DNA of 64,000 nt, taken from contig NZ_CP019646.1 in NCBI RefSeq assembly GCF_001999965.1, positions 3,472,001 to 3,536,000 on the forward strand. The letters are read 5' to 3'. The translations under genes and the position numbers were made by a program. Shown one piece after another: positions 44,126 to 53,582 of the stretch (positions are counted from its first letter, which is position 1; each line of letters opens with the position of its first letter). This DNA is from Limihaloglobus sulfuriphilus. Its GTDB lineage: Bacteria; Planctomycetota; Phycisphaerae; Sedimentisphaerales; Sedimentisphaeraceae. Below the pieces are notes generated by a model, which worked only from the letters and a program-made list of their open reading frames with translations, was not told the origin of the DNA and searched no databases.

Positions 44126-45628
44126 ATGAGTCACAAGAATTGCAGCCGACGTAAGTTTCTAAAAATATCCGGCATCAGCATGGCGGCTTTTGTGCTGCGG
44201 GGGAGTACGGCATCGCCTGCGGATAAACCCGCAAGAAGACCCAATATAATTTTTATCTATACCGACGATCAGGCCGCCTGGACGCCGGGTTATATCGGAA
44301 ACAAACAGGCCAGAACGCCCAACATAGACCGGTTAGCTGCGCAGGGCGTGTATCTGGCCAATTCTTTTGTAACGACTCCGGTATGCAGCCCATCCAGAGC
44401 GGGTTTAATGACCGGCCGCTATGCCTCAGAGCTGGGGGTGCTTGATTTTATCCCGCATCCCGGTCATAAACTTTACGAGCCTGATAAACAGATAGGGCTC
44501 AGCCCCGACACAGTAACATTTGCCGAAGTCCTTGCCATGCAGGGATATACCAACGGTCTTGTCGGCAAATGGCATCTGGGAGACTGGACAGAAACCAGTG
44601 ACAAAAAATATCATCCGCTTAATCACGGTTTTGATTACTTTATGGGTCTGACCGGCGGCGGGATCAGCCCGTCTGACCCGATTCTTGAAGAAAACTCTCA
44701 AGTGAAGCAGTTTAAAGGTTTAACAACAGATATACTGACAGATCGCGCCCTTGGTTTTGTCGAAAAGCATAAAGATGATACTTTCATGCTGTGCCTTAAT
44801 TATCGGGCACCCCATAAGGCGTGGCTGCCGGTGGCAGATGCAGACTGGGCGCCTTATGAAAACATGGAGATGGAGATACCGAACCCGGATTATCCCGACC
44901 TGAATGTAAGAAAAGTCAAAACGATGATGAAAGAATATCTGGCCAGCATTGCCGGTATTGACCGCAATCTGGGCAGATTGCTTAAGCTGTTGGACGAACA
45001 GAATTTATCTGATAATACGGTTGTTATTTACAGCTCAGACCACGGCTACAATATGGGGCACAACGGCATCTGGCACAAAGGCAATGGTATCTGGGCGACT
45101 CACTCCGTCCCTGCTGATACAGAAAACATCAAGGGGAAATACCGTCCCAACCTCTATGATCAGTCACTCAGGGTGCCGGCCATCGTTCGCTGGCCGGGCA
45201 TCGTAAAGGCCGGTTCGGTTATTACCGAGACGATCTCTAATCTCGATTGGTATCCAACCCTGGTCTCCATAGCAAATGCCAAAATGCCGGCAGGGCAGAC
45301 AGTACGAGGCCGGGATTTTACGCCGCTGCTTCGCGGGCAGAAAATAGATGGCTGGGAAAACGGCCTTTATGCTGAATACAGCATGAGAAATTACTGCCGG
45401 ACACATCTGCGGGCTTACCGAACACCGGAATGGAAACTTATTCGTGACTTTCTAAACCCCCAGCGTGATGAGCTTTATTGCCTGAAGAATGACCCGGCTG
45501 AAAATATAAATTTGATTAACAGCCGCAATCCCAACGTCAGGAAAGTTATTAAGGAACTTGACGAAAAGATACTTGAAAATGTTAAAAAGACATCTCCCTC
45601 TTTGATAGAGCCGTATCTAAAAAGATAA
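44126..45628 (+). CDS. Secreted sulfatase, cysteine-type formylglycine
   Basis: 500 residues. The N-terminus (CSRRKFLKISGISMAAFVL) resembles a Tat signal peptide. The type I sulfatase core follows: metal site PNIIFIYTDDQAAW, signature C87-S-P-S-R with downstream GLMTGRYAS (cysteine to be oxidised to formylglycine), VGKWHLG, and metal-binding SSDHGYNMGHNG. The C-terminal segment LYCLKNDPAENINLI is typical. The enzyme removes sulfate esters, probably from marine polysaccharides. The SRR signal suits export of a folded cofactor-bearing enzyme. No formylglycine-generating enzyme or anSME gene is near. Confidence 0.92.
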   Translation: MSHKNCSRRKFLKISGISMAAFVLRGSTASPADKPARRPNIIFIYTDDQAAWTPGYIGNKQARTPNIDRLAAQGVYLANSFVTTPVCSPSRAGLMTGRYASELGVLDFIPHPGHKLYEPDKQIGLSPDTVTFAEVLAMQGYTNGLVGKWHLGDWTETSDKKYHPLNHGFDYFMGLTGGGISPSDPILEENSQVKQFKGLTTDILTDRALGFVEKHKDDTFMLCLNYRAPHKAWLPVADADWAPYENMEMEIPNPDYPDLNVRKVKTMMKEYLASIAGIDRNLGRLLKLLDEQNLSDNTVVIYSSDHGYNMGHNGIWHKGNGIWATHSVPADTENIKGKYRPNLYDQSLRVPAIVRWPGIVKAGSVITETISNLDWYPTLVSIANAKMPAGQTVRGRDFTPLLRGQKIDGWENGLYAEYSMRNYCRTHLRAYRTPEWKLIRDFLNPQRDELYCLKNDPAENINLINSRNPNVRKVIKELDEKILENVKKTSPSLIEPYLKR

Positions 45629-45647
45629 TGAATACGAATCTTGCGTA

Positions 45648-47330
45648 TCAGTAATCTTTGCTCTTTATGATTGAGACAATCAGCCAGATTCCTATCGCGG
45701 CGGCGGCGATATAGCCTGTGATTCCGAGTGTCTGCAATGTCAGTATGCCGAAGATGTGCCCGTCCTGTGATATCAACATGCTTGAGCCCACCAGCAGAGC
45801 CGCGGTTATCAGTGCGAAGCTGATGCGGTTGGAGCTTTTATCTAACGTGTTTGTGAGGTTTTCAAGATGTTCGTGATGCACCTTGAGCTGAAAATCTCCC
45901 TGGCGGACTTTGCTTATGATAGTATTCATGTCATCGGGCAGATGCGATGTCATTCTGGATATGTCGTTTGCGGCAGACCGCAGGTTTTTGAGCATCTGTT
46001 TGGGGTCAGTAAAGGGAGATGCGAGTTTTTTTGCGAAGGGTTTTATGTTTTCGATGATATCGAACTGCGGGTCAAGCGTGTTTGCGAACGATTCGATCGT
46101 CATCAGGCTCTTGAGCATCAGGGTGAATTGCGGCGGCGTGTTGAGCCGGTGTTTTCGTATAACGTTGAACGTCTGGATAATCACCTGTCCGATGGATATG
46201 TCCTTTAGCGGCATCTCGTAATTGGTGTTCAGTATGACCTCTATGTCTCTTCGCAGGACGTTTTCATCGGTATCGTCGGGCATAAGTTCCGCCCTTTGAA
46301 ACGCTCTTATAAGCTGGTCTGCGTTGTTGTCTATGATCGAGAGAATCAGCTGTTTGAGCAGCTCTCTGTCCTGCGAGCCGAGCATTGCTGTCTGGCCGTA
46401 ATCTATCGGTGCCAGCACGTTATCACCAATTACGAAGAAATTGCCCGGATGCGGGTCGGCATGGAAAAAGCCAAGATCAAATATCTGCCTCATGACAAAA
46501 TTGCAGCCGCGTTTGGCTATGAGTTTCGGGTCAAGCCCGGCTTTGTTGAGCATCTCGAGCTGTGAAGGCTTTATTCCCTCGATATACTCCATGGTCAAAA
46601 CCGCCTCGCAGCAGTAATCCTCGTAGATTTTGGGTATGTGTATTTCCGGTGTATCTTTGAAGTTACGGTAAAATCGCAGCTGGTTTTTCTTTTCTGTCTC
46701 CAGGTTTACTTCTTTCGAAACCGCCTCGGTGAATTCTGCCACGATTTTCTTTGGGTCGATCGGGTCTTTGCCGAACATGGTAACCTTTAGCAGGCCTGCT
46801 ATGTCCTCGAGAATTTCACATTCCGTGTTGATTGTCTCAACGATACTGGGCCGCCTGATCTTCACGACAACCGGCGTGCCGCAGGGTAAAACCGCCCGAT
46901 AAACCTGCGCAATGCTGCCGGCGGCGATGGGTTCAGGATCGAATTCATCAAAAATCTCGTCAACCTTGCCGCCGAGCTGATGTTCGAGCTCCTTAAAAAT
47001 AGCCTCGGCTTTGACGGGCGAGACTTTATCCTGGAGTTTCTCGAGTTCTTTTATATAGCCCTCGGGTACCAGGTCGGGCCTTGTACTGAGCAGCTGGCCG
47101 AATTTTATGAAAGTCGGCCCCAGCTCCTCCAGTGCCATCCTGAAACGTTCGGGCTTGCTTCTGTGAATTATCTTGTTTCTGGCTTCTTCGCTGAATTTAC
47201 CCTTGGAACGCATCCTGTAGCGAAGGCGCACGGCCTCGGCGGCTTCTTCGAGGCCGTATTTCATCAAGACACCGGTTATGTGCCGGTAACGGCGCAGCCG
47301 CCGGAAAGTGTGTTTTACGTTTTTAAACAC
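45648..47330 (-). CDS. UbiB/ABC1/AarF-family atypical kinase
   Basis: 560 residues from GTG 47330 with AAGG 8 bp upstream. Hallmarks: the KxGQ motif (FIKFGQLLSTRPDLVP), the alanine-rich loop in place of a glycine loop (AAGSIAQVYRA), VVVKIRRP, the catalytic DLGFFHADPHPGNFF and the metal-binding DYGQ. Two C-terminal transmembrane helices (about 500-555). UbiB proteins bind ATP and help make or move isoprenoid quinones and other lipids at the membrane. Its partner upstream (phasin-like, 6 bp gap) is on the same transcript. Confidence 0.92.
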   Translation of the reverse strand: MFKNVKHTFRRLRRYRHITGVLMKYGLEEAAEAVRLRYRMRSKGKFSEEARNKIIHRSKPERFRMALEELGPTFIKFGQLLSTRPDLVPEGYIKELEKLQDKVSPVKAEAIFKELEHQLGGKVDEIFDEFDPEPIAAGSIAQVYRAVLPCGTPVVVKIRRPSIVETINTECEILEDIAGLLKVTMFGKDPIDPKKIVAEFTEAVSKEVNLETEKKNQLRFYRNFKDTPEIHIPKIYEDYCCEAVLTMEYIEGIKPSQLEMLNKAGLDPKLIAKRGCNFVMRQIFDLGFFHADPHPGNFFVIGDNVLAPIDYGQTAMLGSQDRELLKQLILSIIDNNADQLIRAFQRAELMPDDTDENVLRRDIEVILNTNYEMPLKDISIGQVIIQTFNVIRKHRLNTPPQFTLMLKSLMTIESFANTLDPQFDIIENIKPFAKKLASPFTDPKQMLKNLRSAANDISRMTSHLPDDMNTIISKVRQGDFQLKVHHEHLENLTNTLDKSSNRISFALITAALLVGSSMLISQDGHIFGILTLQTLGITGYIAAAAIGIWLIVSIIKSKDY

Positions 47331-47336
47331 TAAGCC

Positions 47337-47627
47337 TTATTTTCCTTTAAGGGCCTTGTCGATCTTGTCTTCAATTCTCGAGATATCTTCTTTGGTGGCA
47401 ATATCCATGGAATTGATAGTTTTTTTGATTTCGTTGGATATGAGTTTTTCAAGGTCTTTGCGGGCATTTTCGGCAGAGTCCATAATGTCTTTTACAAAAC
47501 CGCTGCGGGCGTCCCTGGCAACCTCGCCGCGTTTTACGGACTCCTCAAATATTTTCTCCGCCTTCTCACGTGTCATTGTAAGTGCCCCAATGCCGGCCAT
47601 TGCTAATTTATCTAATGTTTCAAACAT
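47337..47627 (-). CDS. Phasin-like/PhaI-type small coiled-coil protein
   Basis: 96 residues, mostly helix. MFETLDKLAMAGIGALTMTREKAEKIFEE at the N-terminus, an amphipathic stretch followed by charged heptads, is the layout of the polyhydroxyalkanoate granule-associated (PhaI/PhaF N-terminal) family. No PHA synthase is nearby, so a lipid- or membrane-binding role next to UbiB is more likely than granule coating. RBS AGAGGAGA precedes ATG 47627. Confidence 0.7.
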   Translation of the reverse strand: MFETLDKLAMAGIGALTMTREKAEKIFEESVKRGEVARDARSGFVKDIMDSAENARKDLEKLISNEIKKTINSMDIATKEDISRIEDKIDKALKGK

Positions 47628-47897
47628 GGTTCAAAATCTCCTCTTTGCTAAAATAATATTAAGGTTTTATGCTCTTATCATACAATTATTTAACACTATT
47701 TTCAAGCATAATGTGGAGATACTTGAATTTGCCGAAGAAATACACGGCATTAAGCTAAAAACCAATCGGTGTTTGCCTTGATGAAATCATAGGTTATAAT
47801 GGGTTTAAGCGGATTAAGCAGGACATTGCATTCTGTAACCAAATTTTCAAATGATATAACTTCTAATAAAAACGAGTTTTATAAGCGGAGTGTGAAC

Positions 47898-48773
47898 ATG
47901 AAAGTTAGAAGCCCGATAGCAGCAGGGCGTTTCTACCCTGCCTATGAAAATGAATGTGTGAGCGATATAAATGACTGCATCTCAAGGGCTTGCGATATTC
48001 CAAAGTCTGAATATCCGGTTATTGCCGGTATCGTGCCCCATGCCGGCTGGTTTTTCAGCGGAGCCGCGGCGGTAAAGGTGTTTCTCGCGGCTATCGAGAG
48101 CGGCGATGTTGAAACGTTTATTTTTCTCGGCGCCTGCCATGCGAGCTTCTCCCGAGGCTTCGATGTCTATGACGGGGACGGCTGGCAAAGCCCGTTTGGT
48201 ATTGCAAAAATCAACAGGGAGATTTCAGAGGCTATCGCGGAATCGCACCCAAATGCCCGTTTTAACAATGAGCCGCACATGCATGAGCACAGTATTGAGG
48301 TGCAGGTGCCGTTTGTCCAGTATCTTTCGGGTGATTCTACAATCGCGGCGGTGAGCGTGCCGCCGGTTGACCAGGCTCCGGAGTTCGGCGAGTCACTGGC
48401 GGATGTCGTTAACGATTATGCCGGCGGCAGGGCGGTGGTGATCGCCTCGACCGACCTGACACATTACGGCAGCTCTTACGGCTTCACCCCTGCCGGCAAG
48501 GGCGAAGAAGGCGTAAAATGGGCGGCAGAACAGAACGACAAAAAGTTTATCGACCTTGCCCTTAAAATGGACTCTTCGGCTCTGCTTGAACACGCAAATG
48601 CAATGCAGGCAGCGTGCGGCGGCGGTGCGGCGGCAGCGGCGGTAAGTTTTGCCGCGGCTATGGGCCGGAGAAATGGCGTTCTGCTTGAGCAGACAAACAG
48701 CGCCAGGATAATGAGGGAAAGGCTCGGACGCGAAAGCAGCGATTCAGTAGGTTACGCGGCGATTGTTTACTGA
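47898..48773 (+). CDS. Memo-like protein (AmmeMemoRadiSam system protein B)
   Basis: 291 residues from ATG 47898, where the family's RxPxxAGxFYP opening begins (MKVRSPIAAGRFYP); an upstream in-frame start (47799) would add 33 non-conserved residues. The histidines and Cys of the putative metal site are present: GIVPHAGWFFSG, LGACHASF, HMHEHSIEVQVPF, and STDLTHYG. The family resembles non-haem iron dioxygenases and usually neighbours AMMECR1 and a radical SAM enzyme; neither is in this window. Biochemical role in bacteria unknown. Confidence 0.87.
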   Translation: MKVRSPIAAGRFYPAYENECVSDINDCISRACDIPKSEYPVIAGIVPHAGWFFSGAAAVKVFLAAIESGDVETFIFLGACHASFSRGFDVYDGDGWQSPFGIAKINREISEAIAESHPNARFNNEPHMHEHSIEVQVPFVQYLSGDSTIAAVSVPPVDQAPEFGESLADVVNDYAGGRAVVIASTDLTHYGSSYGFTPAGKGEEGVKWAAEQNDKKFIDLALKMDSSALLEHANAMQAACGGGAAAAAVSFAAAMGRRNGVLLEQTNSARIMRERLGRESSDSVGYAAIVY

Positions 48774-48803
48774 GAATCAGACAATTCTCGTGTGTCTTTG
48801 TAT

Positions 48804-50393
48804 TCACCAGGAGACATAACCAAATAATTCACCGAAAAACCATTTGTGATAGCCGCTGTGGCAGTTGTATTTTTCGCTGTAGCCTATTGTGTATATCATG
48901 CCGTCCGAGTTGTTCCATAACAGGTCGAAATGCCTGTTGAAATCTTTGTTTATTTTTTTTGAGCCCCTCACGGCGAGATCTGCCTCGAGATTTATGCCTT
49001 TTAGATTTTTGCCCGTCCAGTTTGCCGATCCTGTAATAAATTCATGTTTTCCCGTTTTCTCATTTGTAATACTCATGGTTTTAGCGTGGTTTTGCTCGCC
49101 GTGGGTTTCGTACCACCGGATATCCATGTTGAGGCAGAGCTGCTGTTTTTTCTCCATCAAATACGCCGCGACCTGTCTGTTTGGCGTGCCGTCTTTGACA
49201 CTGTTAAATGCGTCTTTGTTTGGGTCGAGTATTAGCCGGATAGGGCAGTCGAGTCTCCCCGCGGCGTCAATGAGGGCCTGGACAATGTCGAGGTCCGAGA
49301 GGTAAAACATCTGTATCCTGACCTTGTCACTTTCGGAGGCGTTTTCAAGCATTGCGAGTATATGATTCTTAATCTCGAGTTCGGTGAGGAGGCGTATCTG
49401 AGGACTTTCAAGATTCTCTGCTGCGTTTTGTTCAGGGATTTTCACCTCTACAGCCGGCAGTATGTCTTCGAAATATGAATCCCGCCACTGCTTTTCGTCG
49501 CGGCTCCATTGGGCGCTGTAATGATTTGCGCTGTTTACAGCATCTTCACGCATGACCATGTATGTGTATTTTGCGCACTCGCCGCCGAATGTTATAGAGT
49601 GATTCGCAGAGCCGACGCTTGCGTTGTGAGGGTTTGCGGAGGATATCATAGCGTGGTACTCTTCGCCGGAGGCGGTAACAAGTATTTTTCGGTGGTTAGC
49701 CTTCATCGCAAGTGCGTTCCATAAGCTCGCCATTGAAACGCCTTCAGGGTTTAGGGGGTTATTTATCGGCAGCTCCCAACCAAACAAAAAGGTCAGGAGT
49801 TTGTTGGAATTGCCCATTGTAAGCTGATTTGCCAGATCGATAGTTACCCCAACAGGTTTGTGTATGTCAATCAGGTTGGCAGGCTTTGTGCCGTGAAGAT
49901 TTGAATAGAAGATATCCACCCCGCCTCGCAGAAGCCGTTTTTCGGCGGGGCTCTGGAAGTCGCTGTAAGCTCGGTTGACAGGATCAAGTATCAGGGCGGC
50001 TTTTAGCCGGGGGTTTTGTGATTTACTTTCAAGGATGGTATCTGTTAGTTTTTCGGCGATGTGATCCATCGGCTGCTCAACCTTAAAAATGTCGAACAAA
50101 AACACCGTCGCGAATATCAGCTCTTCAGCCTCCCGAATCATTTCCAGTGTTTTCTCGCCTATACTGAGCCGTGAGAACTTTTTCTGGGTATCCGGGTTAA
50201 ATCCGCTGTAGGAAATCTGAAGCTCCAGCTGTTCTTCTTCAACTGGAAACCATGGAGATTTTACATTTATTCTTGCCGGCTCATAGCTGTTTTGCTCTTC
50301 AAGTCTGTCTTGGCAGCCCGACATAAACAAAGTCGGCAGTGTAAAGACAGTGAGTAAAAGATATAGAAGAGTTTTTTTCTTTGTTGATATCAC
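48804..50393 (-). CDS. Lipoprotein of the phospholipase D superfamily
   Basis: 529 residues from GTG 50393. Lipoprotein signal peptide (TKKKTLLYLLLTVFTLPTLF, lipobox MSGC). Two PLD-like halves: first with HRK and SSAN (NHRKILVTASGEEYHAMISSAN), second with HAK and GSAN (QNHAKTMSITN, ITGSANWTG). The aspartate of the classical HxKx4D is A in the first half and T in the second; the catalytic histidines and lysines are kept, so phosphodiesterase or phosphatidyltransferase activity is possible. Location is the periplasm or outer membrane. Convergent with the Memo-like gene. Confidence 0.8.
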   Translation of the reverse strand: MISTKKKTLLYLLLTVFTLPTLFMSGCQDRLEEQNSYEPARINVKSPWFPVEEEQLELQISYSGFNPDTQKKFSRLSIGEKTLEMIREAEELIFATVFLFDIFKVEQPMDHIAEKLTDTILESKSQNPRLKAALILDPVNRAYSDFQSPAEKRLLRGGVDIFYSNLHGTKPANLIDIHKPVGVTIDLANQLTMGNSNKLLTFLFGWELPINNPLNPEGVSMASLWNALAMKANHRKILVTASGEEYHAMISSANPHNASVGSANHSITFGGECAKYTYMVMREDAVNSANHYSAQWSRDEKQWRDSYFEDILPAVEVKIPEQNAAENLESPQIRLLTELEIKNHILAMLENASESDKVRIQMFYLSDLDIVQALIDAAGRLDCPIRLILDPNKDAFNSVKDGTPNRQVAAYLMEKKQQLCLNMDIRWYETHGEQNHAKTMSITNEKTGKHEFITGSANWTGKNLKGINLEADLAVRGSKKINKDFNRHFDLLWNNSDGMIYTIGYSEKYNCHSGYHKWFFGELFGYVSW

Positions 50394-50434
50394 GGTTTAC
50401 CGTTTGCGGTTTGATCTAAAGAGTTTATTTGTCT

Positions 50435-50806
50435 CTAAAATTTTCTGTATGCCAGACCTTCAAATACGGCTATAACTTCCTCCTCATCGTTTGTTACAGT
50501 GACGGAGTAGCTGCCCACGCGGCCTCGCGGATTTATCTCTTTTGCTTCCGCGTAGAGTGTTCCGGATTTTGTGGCTTTGATGAATGAAATATTTGTATTT
50601 ATAGCCACTGCCACGTGGTCATGACTGTTAGACGCCGCGGCAAAGGTAAGATCAGCAAGGGTAAATATCGCTCCTCCCTGTACAATCCCCACACCGTTAA
50701 AATGAAACGGCTGAATTTCCATCTTTGCCTTTGCTCTGCCCTCGCCGGCTTCAATCAGCTCGATTCCGCAGTGTTTTGCGAATTTATCTTTTTCGCCTAC
50801 GCTCAT
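50435..50806 (-). CDS. Hotdog-fold acyl-CoA thioesterase (PaaI/4HBT type)
   Basis: 123 residues from ATG 50806, which has GAGG 8 bp upstream; the in-frame start at 50857 lacks an RBS. Hotdog fold: central helix VQGGAIFTLADLTFAAASN with the catalytic Asp/Glu region, then strands VAINTNISFIKAT and GSYSVTVTN. PaaI-like thioesterases hydrolyse aromatic or medium-chain acyl-CoAs. 41 bp after it (in transcription order) comes the PLD-like lipoprotein. The IS21 element is inserted ~100 bp upstream of this start and could have separated it from its original promoter. Confidence 0.82.
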   Translation of the reverse strand: MSVGEKDKFAKHCGIELIEAGEGRAKAKMEIQPFHFNGVGIVQGGAIFTLADLTFAAASNSHDHVAVAINTNISFIKATKSGTLYAEAKEINPRGRVGSYSVTVTNDEEEVIAVFEGLAYRKF

Positions 50807-50908
50807 GTTAAATCCTCGCAAATATAAATGATTATCGTTTTTTCTAATTATATTCATAATGCGGTATATAGGTCAAGGCATTTATATTTTCCCGGGCAGG
50901 GTGGTGTG

Positions 50909-50960
50909 TGTCAATCGGCGCTTTAAATTAGGTCACTATGAGCGCGTTCAAAATGGGTCA
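50909..50960. repeat. Left terminal region of the IS21 element
   Basis: Imperfect inverted counterpart of 53532-53582. Contains AGGTCACT, ATGAGCG and CAAAATGGGTCA, matched at the other end by AGGTCAGT, ATGAGCG and CAAAATAGGTCA; the repeated GGTCA boxes are likely transposase-binding sites. Confidence 0.8.
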
Positions 50961-51159
50961 GTTAAACCAGTTGTTATTTACTATTTTTAGTTTCATTTGT
51001 CAAGTTGGATTTGGATAAAACGATTATTTTCGACGTTATTGGGCAGATACGCCAGGCCTGTTTCGCCCGGACCGGCGGCCGGGTGAGAATGGGCCACCCA
51101 AAAAGCTCGTCGGAACCTGGCCGCCGCAAGCCGGGCGGGACAGGCCGGTTAAGACTGAG

Positions 51160-51927
51160 TCAGCCTTCATGGCCGGCTCTTTTCTCACAGGCACCATGCT
51201 CGGCACGGTCCTTGAGACGGTAGCTGCGGCCTGTGATGTTGATGATCTCAGCATGATGCAAAAACCTGTCCAGGATTGCGGTTGCCGATGGTACATCACC
51301 AATGAGCTTGCCCCAGTCTTCCAGCGGCCTGTTGGAGGTCATCATCGTGGATTTGTTTTCATATCGCCGCATAATGATCTCCAGCAGATACTCGCCGCAG
51401 CGTTTTGGCAGATGCTTGATGCCCATGTCATCGATTATCAGCAGCTCCGGCTTGAGATATCTGTTCATTACCTTATCCTGACAGGCAAAGGCATCTTCGT
51501 GCAGAAAATCCCTGGCAACATCAAATATCGAGCGGTACCGCACAGCCATGCCTGCCTTGACTGCCTGATAGCCTATCGCCTGACACAAATGACTCTTGCC
51601 CACACCCGGAGGGCCAAGCAGCAGAACATCAACGCCCTCACTGATAAAGCGGCATGTGGCCATATCAAATATCCGGCTTCTTTTAATCGAAGTATTGAAC
51701 TGCCAGTCAAACTCCTCCAGTGTCTTGAGTTCTCTAAACCCGGCAGCCTTAATACCCCTTTGGATCTGGCGATGCTTTCTGACCAGCATCTCATCCTGCA
51801 GGATCAGTTCTAAAAACTCAGCATGAGTGAGGCTGTTGCCGGCTGCCTCCTGCAATCGAACTTCAAGTGTCTCAAGCATACCTGACAACCTTAGTGATTT
51901 TAATGTGTTATGCAGTGAATTGTTCAT
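51160..51927 (-). CDS. istB: IS21 helper ATPase IstB
   Basis: 255 residues, AAA+ protein of the DnaC/IstB family. Walker A GPPGVGKSH, Walker B LLIIDDMGIKHL, sensor TSNRPLEDW and arginine-bearing ILDRFLHHAEIINITGRSYR are intact. It binds DNA and directs IstA to the target. It follows istA by 34 bp in the direction of transcription, as in IS21. An antisense frame of 214 codons (51169-51813) is a shadow. Confidence 0.95.
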   Translation of the reverse strand: MNNSLHNTLKSLRLSGMLETLEVRLQEAAGNSLTHAEFLELILQDEMLVRKHRQIQRGIKAAGFRELKTLEEFDWQFNTSIKRSRIFDMATCRFISEGVDVLLLGPPGVGKSHLCQAIGYQAVKAGMAVRYRSIFDVARDFLHEDAFACQDKVMNRYLKPELLIIDDMGIKHLPKRCGEYLLEIIMRRYENKSTMMTSNRPLEDWGKLIGDVPSATAILDRFLHHAEIINITGRSYRLKDRAEHGACEKRAGHEG

Positions 51928-51961
51928 AATAATCTGCTCCTGAATAAGTTATGATTATTGT

Positions 51962-53461
51962 TCAGCCCAGAACCTCTCTTACGAATTCTCCGTAACTGGA
52001 GATATCTCTGATAATAGGGTGCTCATCTATAAATTCCATCTGGAGCTGCCTGTCACCGCCGTGTTTAATAATACTCCTGATGGTCTTCAATCGAAAAGCA
52101 TTGTGGCTTAACGCTATTTTACATGCATTATCGATTTTGTTACCTTTATAGGTATTGGTCATATTCAGCAAGCCCAGAAGTACGCGGATACCAGGTATTC
52201 CTCTGGCCTCAAGCATCTGCAGGGCCCATCTCTCGGCATTGTCACCTATCAGACTGACTCGTTCAAGCATCCATACAACGCCGTTTTCTATCTTTGTTCT
52301 TTTCTCTGAATGAATATGTCCGTCCTGAGTCTGGAATCTGCCCGGCTCAACTTTAGCGTGAACAACAATCTGCTCCATGCTGCGGTTAAATACTCTTACC
52401 ATATGGCCGTCCCATCTTGCCCATACCTTGCGGCCGGTATATTCCGGAGGCACCGAGTAATAGGTCCTCTCTACCTCTATATGGCCGTCCCTGTGAACGG
52501 ACCGCTGAGCTTCTGTAAATGAAGGAAACCTTCCAACCGGAAGCCTCAATAAAGCAGGCTTTTCCTGTTCTGTGAACAATTTGCCTACCTGCTTGCGGGT
52601 AGTGCCGTGAATACGGGTATCGGCAATACGGCTCTCCCAGCTGAGAAGAAACTGATTCTGCTCTGAGAGGCTCTTAAAGCTGCGGCCCTTGAGGGCGTTA
52701 TTTTTGACATATGCTACTGCTTTTTCAACCTTACCCTTGTGTCTTGGGGTATACGGCTTACAGGGTAAAATGGCGGTACCGTAATGACGGCAGAATGACA
52801 CTATTTTTGGGTGTATCTCAGGATCATACCAGTCAGCTTTGTTTACAGCAGCTTTAAGATTATCTATTATCAGTGTTTGCGGAACACCGCCAAAGTGGTG
52901 AAAAGCGTTTTCCAGGCAATTTATAAAGTTATCGCCGGTCTGCCTGAAAACTGCCTCGCTGTAGGATTTACGGGAGAAGCTAAGCACTACCCGTATTACA
53001 TGAGTTCTTTTTCGTCTGCCATCTTTCGTTATTACCGGTGCACCCGTACCAAAATCTATCTGAGCCTCTTCACCGGGCCTGCATTCAAGACGCCTGAACG
53101 GAACAGGCGAATTTTTACTGAGGCGGTTGACAAACCTGCGAACGCTGTGGTAGCTGACATCAGAGCCGTGGTCGTCACGAAGATCCTGCCATATACGCCG
53201 GCGGCTGAGCCCCATATCCAGCTTGTTCTTAATTATTTCACGGTAAGGCTCACAATTGCTTACCGGACCGGTTGAGCTTTGGGCCACCGACCCGGGAGGC
53301 GCGTTAGTGACCTGTTTTGAATTATCATTGTCTGATTTTGCATACTTACGCACCGTATCCAGGTGGATGCCAAGCTCTCTGGATATACGCCTGCAAGACC
53401 AGTTACGCTCTCTTAATGTCTGTATTACACTTCTTTTAGTCATTTTTAGATAGTTCGCCAT
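51962..53461 (-). CDS. istA: IS21 transposase IstA
   Basis: 499 residues. N-terminal helix-turn-helix (RSVIQTLRERNWSCRRISRELGI), a DDE integrase core with D in EEAQIDFGTG, D in TLIIDNLKAA and E in HKGKVEKAVAYVKN, and a C-terminal beta/helical DNA-binding part. The frame is intact from ATG 53461, with AGGTCT upstream. Encodes the cut-and-paste or replicative transposase of the element. Confidence 0.95.
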   Translation of the reverse strand: MANYLKMTKRSVIQTLRERNWSCRRISRELGIHLDTVRKYAKSDNDNSKQVTNAPPGSVAQSSTGPVSNCEPYREIIKNKLDMGLSRRRIWQDLRDDHGSDVSYHSVRRFVNRLSKNSPVPFRRLECRPGEEAQIDFGTGAPVITKDGRRKRTHVIRVVLSFSRKSYSEAVFRQTGDNFINCLENAFHHFGGVPQTLIIDNLKAAVNKADWYDPEIHPKIVSFCRHYGTAILPCKPYTPRHKGKVEKAVAYVKNNALKGRSFKSLSEQNQFLLSWESRIADTRIHGTTRKQVGKLFTEQEKPALLRLPVGRFPSFTEAQRSVHRDGHIEVERTYYSVPPEYTGRKVWARWDGHMVRVFNRSMEQIVVHAKVEPGRFQTQDGHIHSEKRTKIENGVVWMLERVSLIGDNAERWALQMLEARGIPGIRVLLGLLNMTNTYKGNKIDNACKIALSHNAFRLKTIRSIIKHGGDRQLQMEFIDEHPIIRDISSYGEFVREVLG

Positions 53462-53531
53462 AAAGACCTCCGTTATATTTTCGATAATATCGATAATATA
53501 ACGACTCTAAGGCAAAAACTTCCTTTCAAAA

Positions 53532-53582
53532 TGACCTATTTTGACCCGCTCATTACTGACCTGTTTTCAGCGCCGCTTAACA
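53532..53582. repeat. Right terminal region of the IS21 element
   Basis: Ends GCGCCGCTTAACA at 53582, immediately followed by the GGTGTG target duplication. The istA promoter must lie between here and 53461, where a TCGATAATATCGATAATATA stretch of short repeats occurs. Confidence 0.85.

Larger units (their letters stand above)
50909..53582 (-). mobile_element. Complete IS21-family insertion sequence
   Basis: 2674 bp with istA and istB on the minus strand. Left end TGTCAATCGGCGC (50909) and, read inward from the right, TGTTAAGCGGCGC (53582) are 11/13 identical, and similarity continues for about 50 bases. The direct repeat GGTGTG flanks both sides (50903-50908 and 53583-53588), a 6-bp target duplication. 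Both genes are intact, so the copy is probably still mobile or recently so. The pre-insertion site looks non-coding. Confidence 0.93.

Noticed and set aside
51169-51813. A 214-codon ORF opposite istB
   Set aside because: Shadow of an intact, conserved istB in the opposite strand; no homology features.
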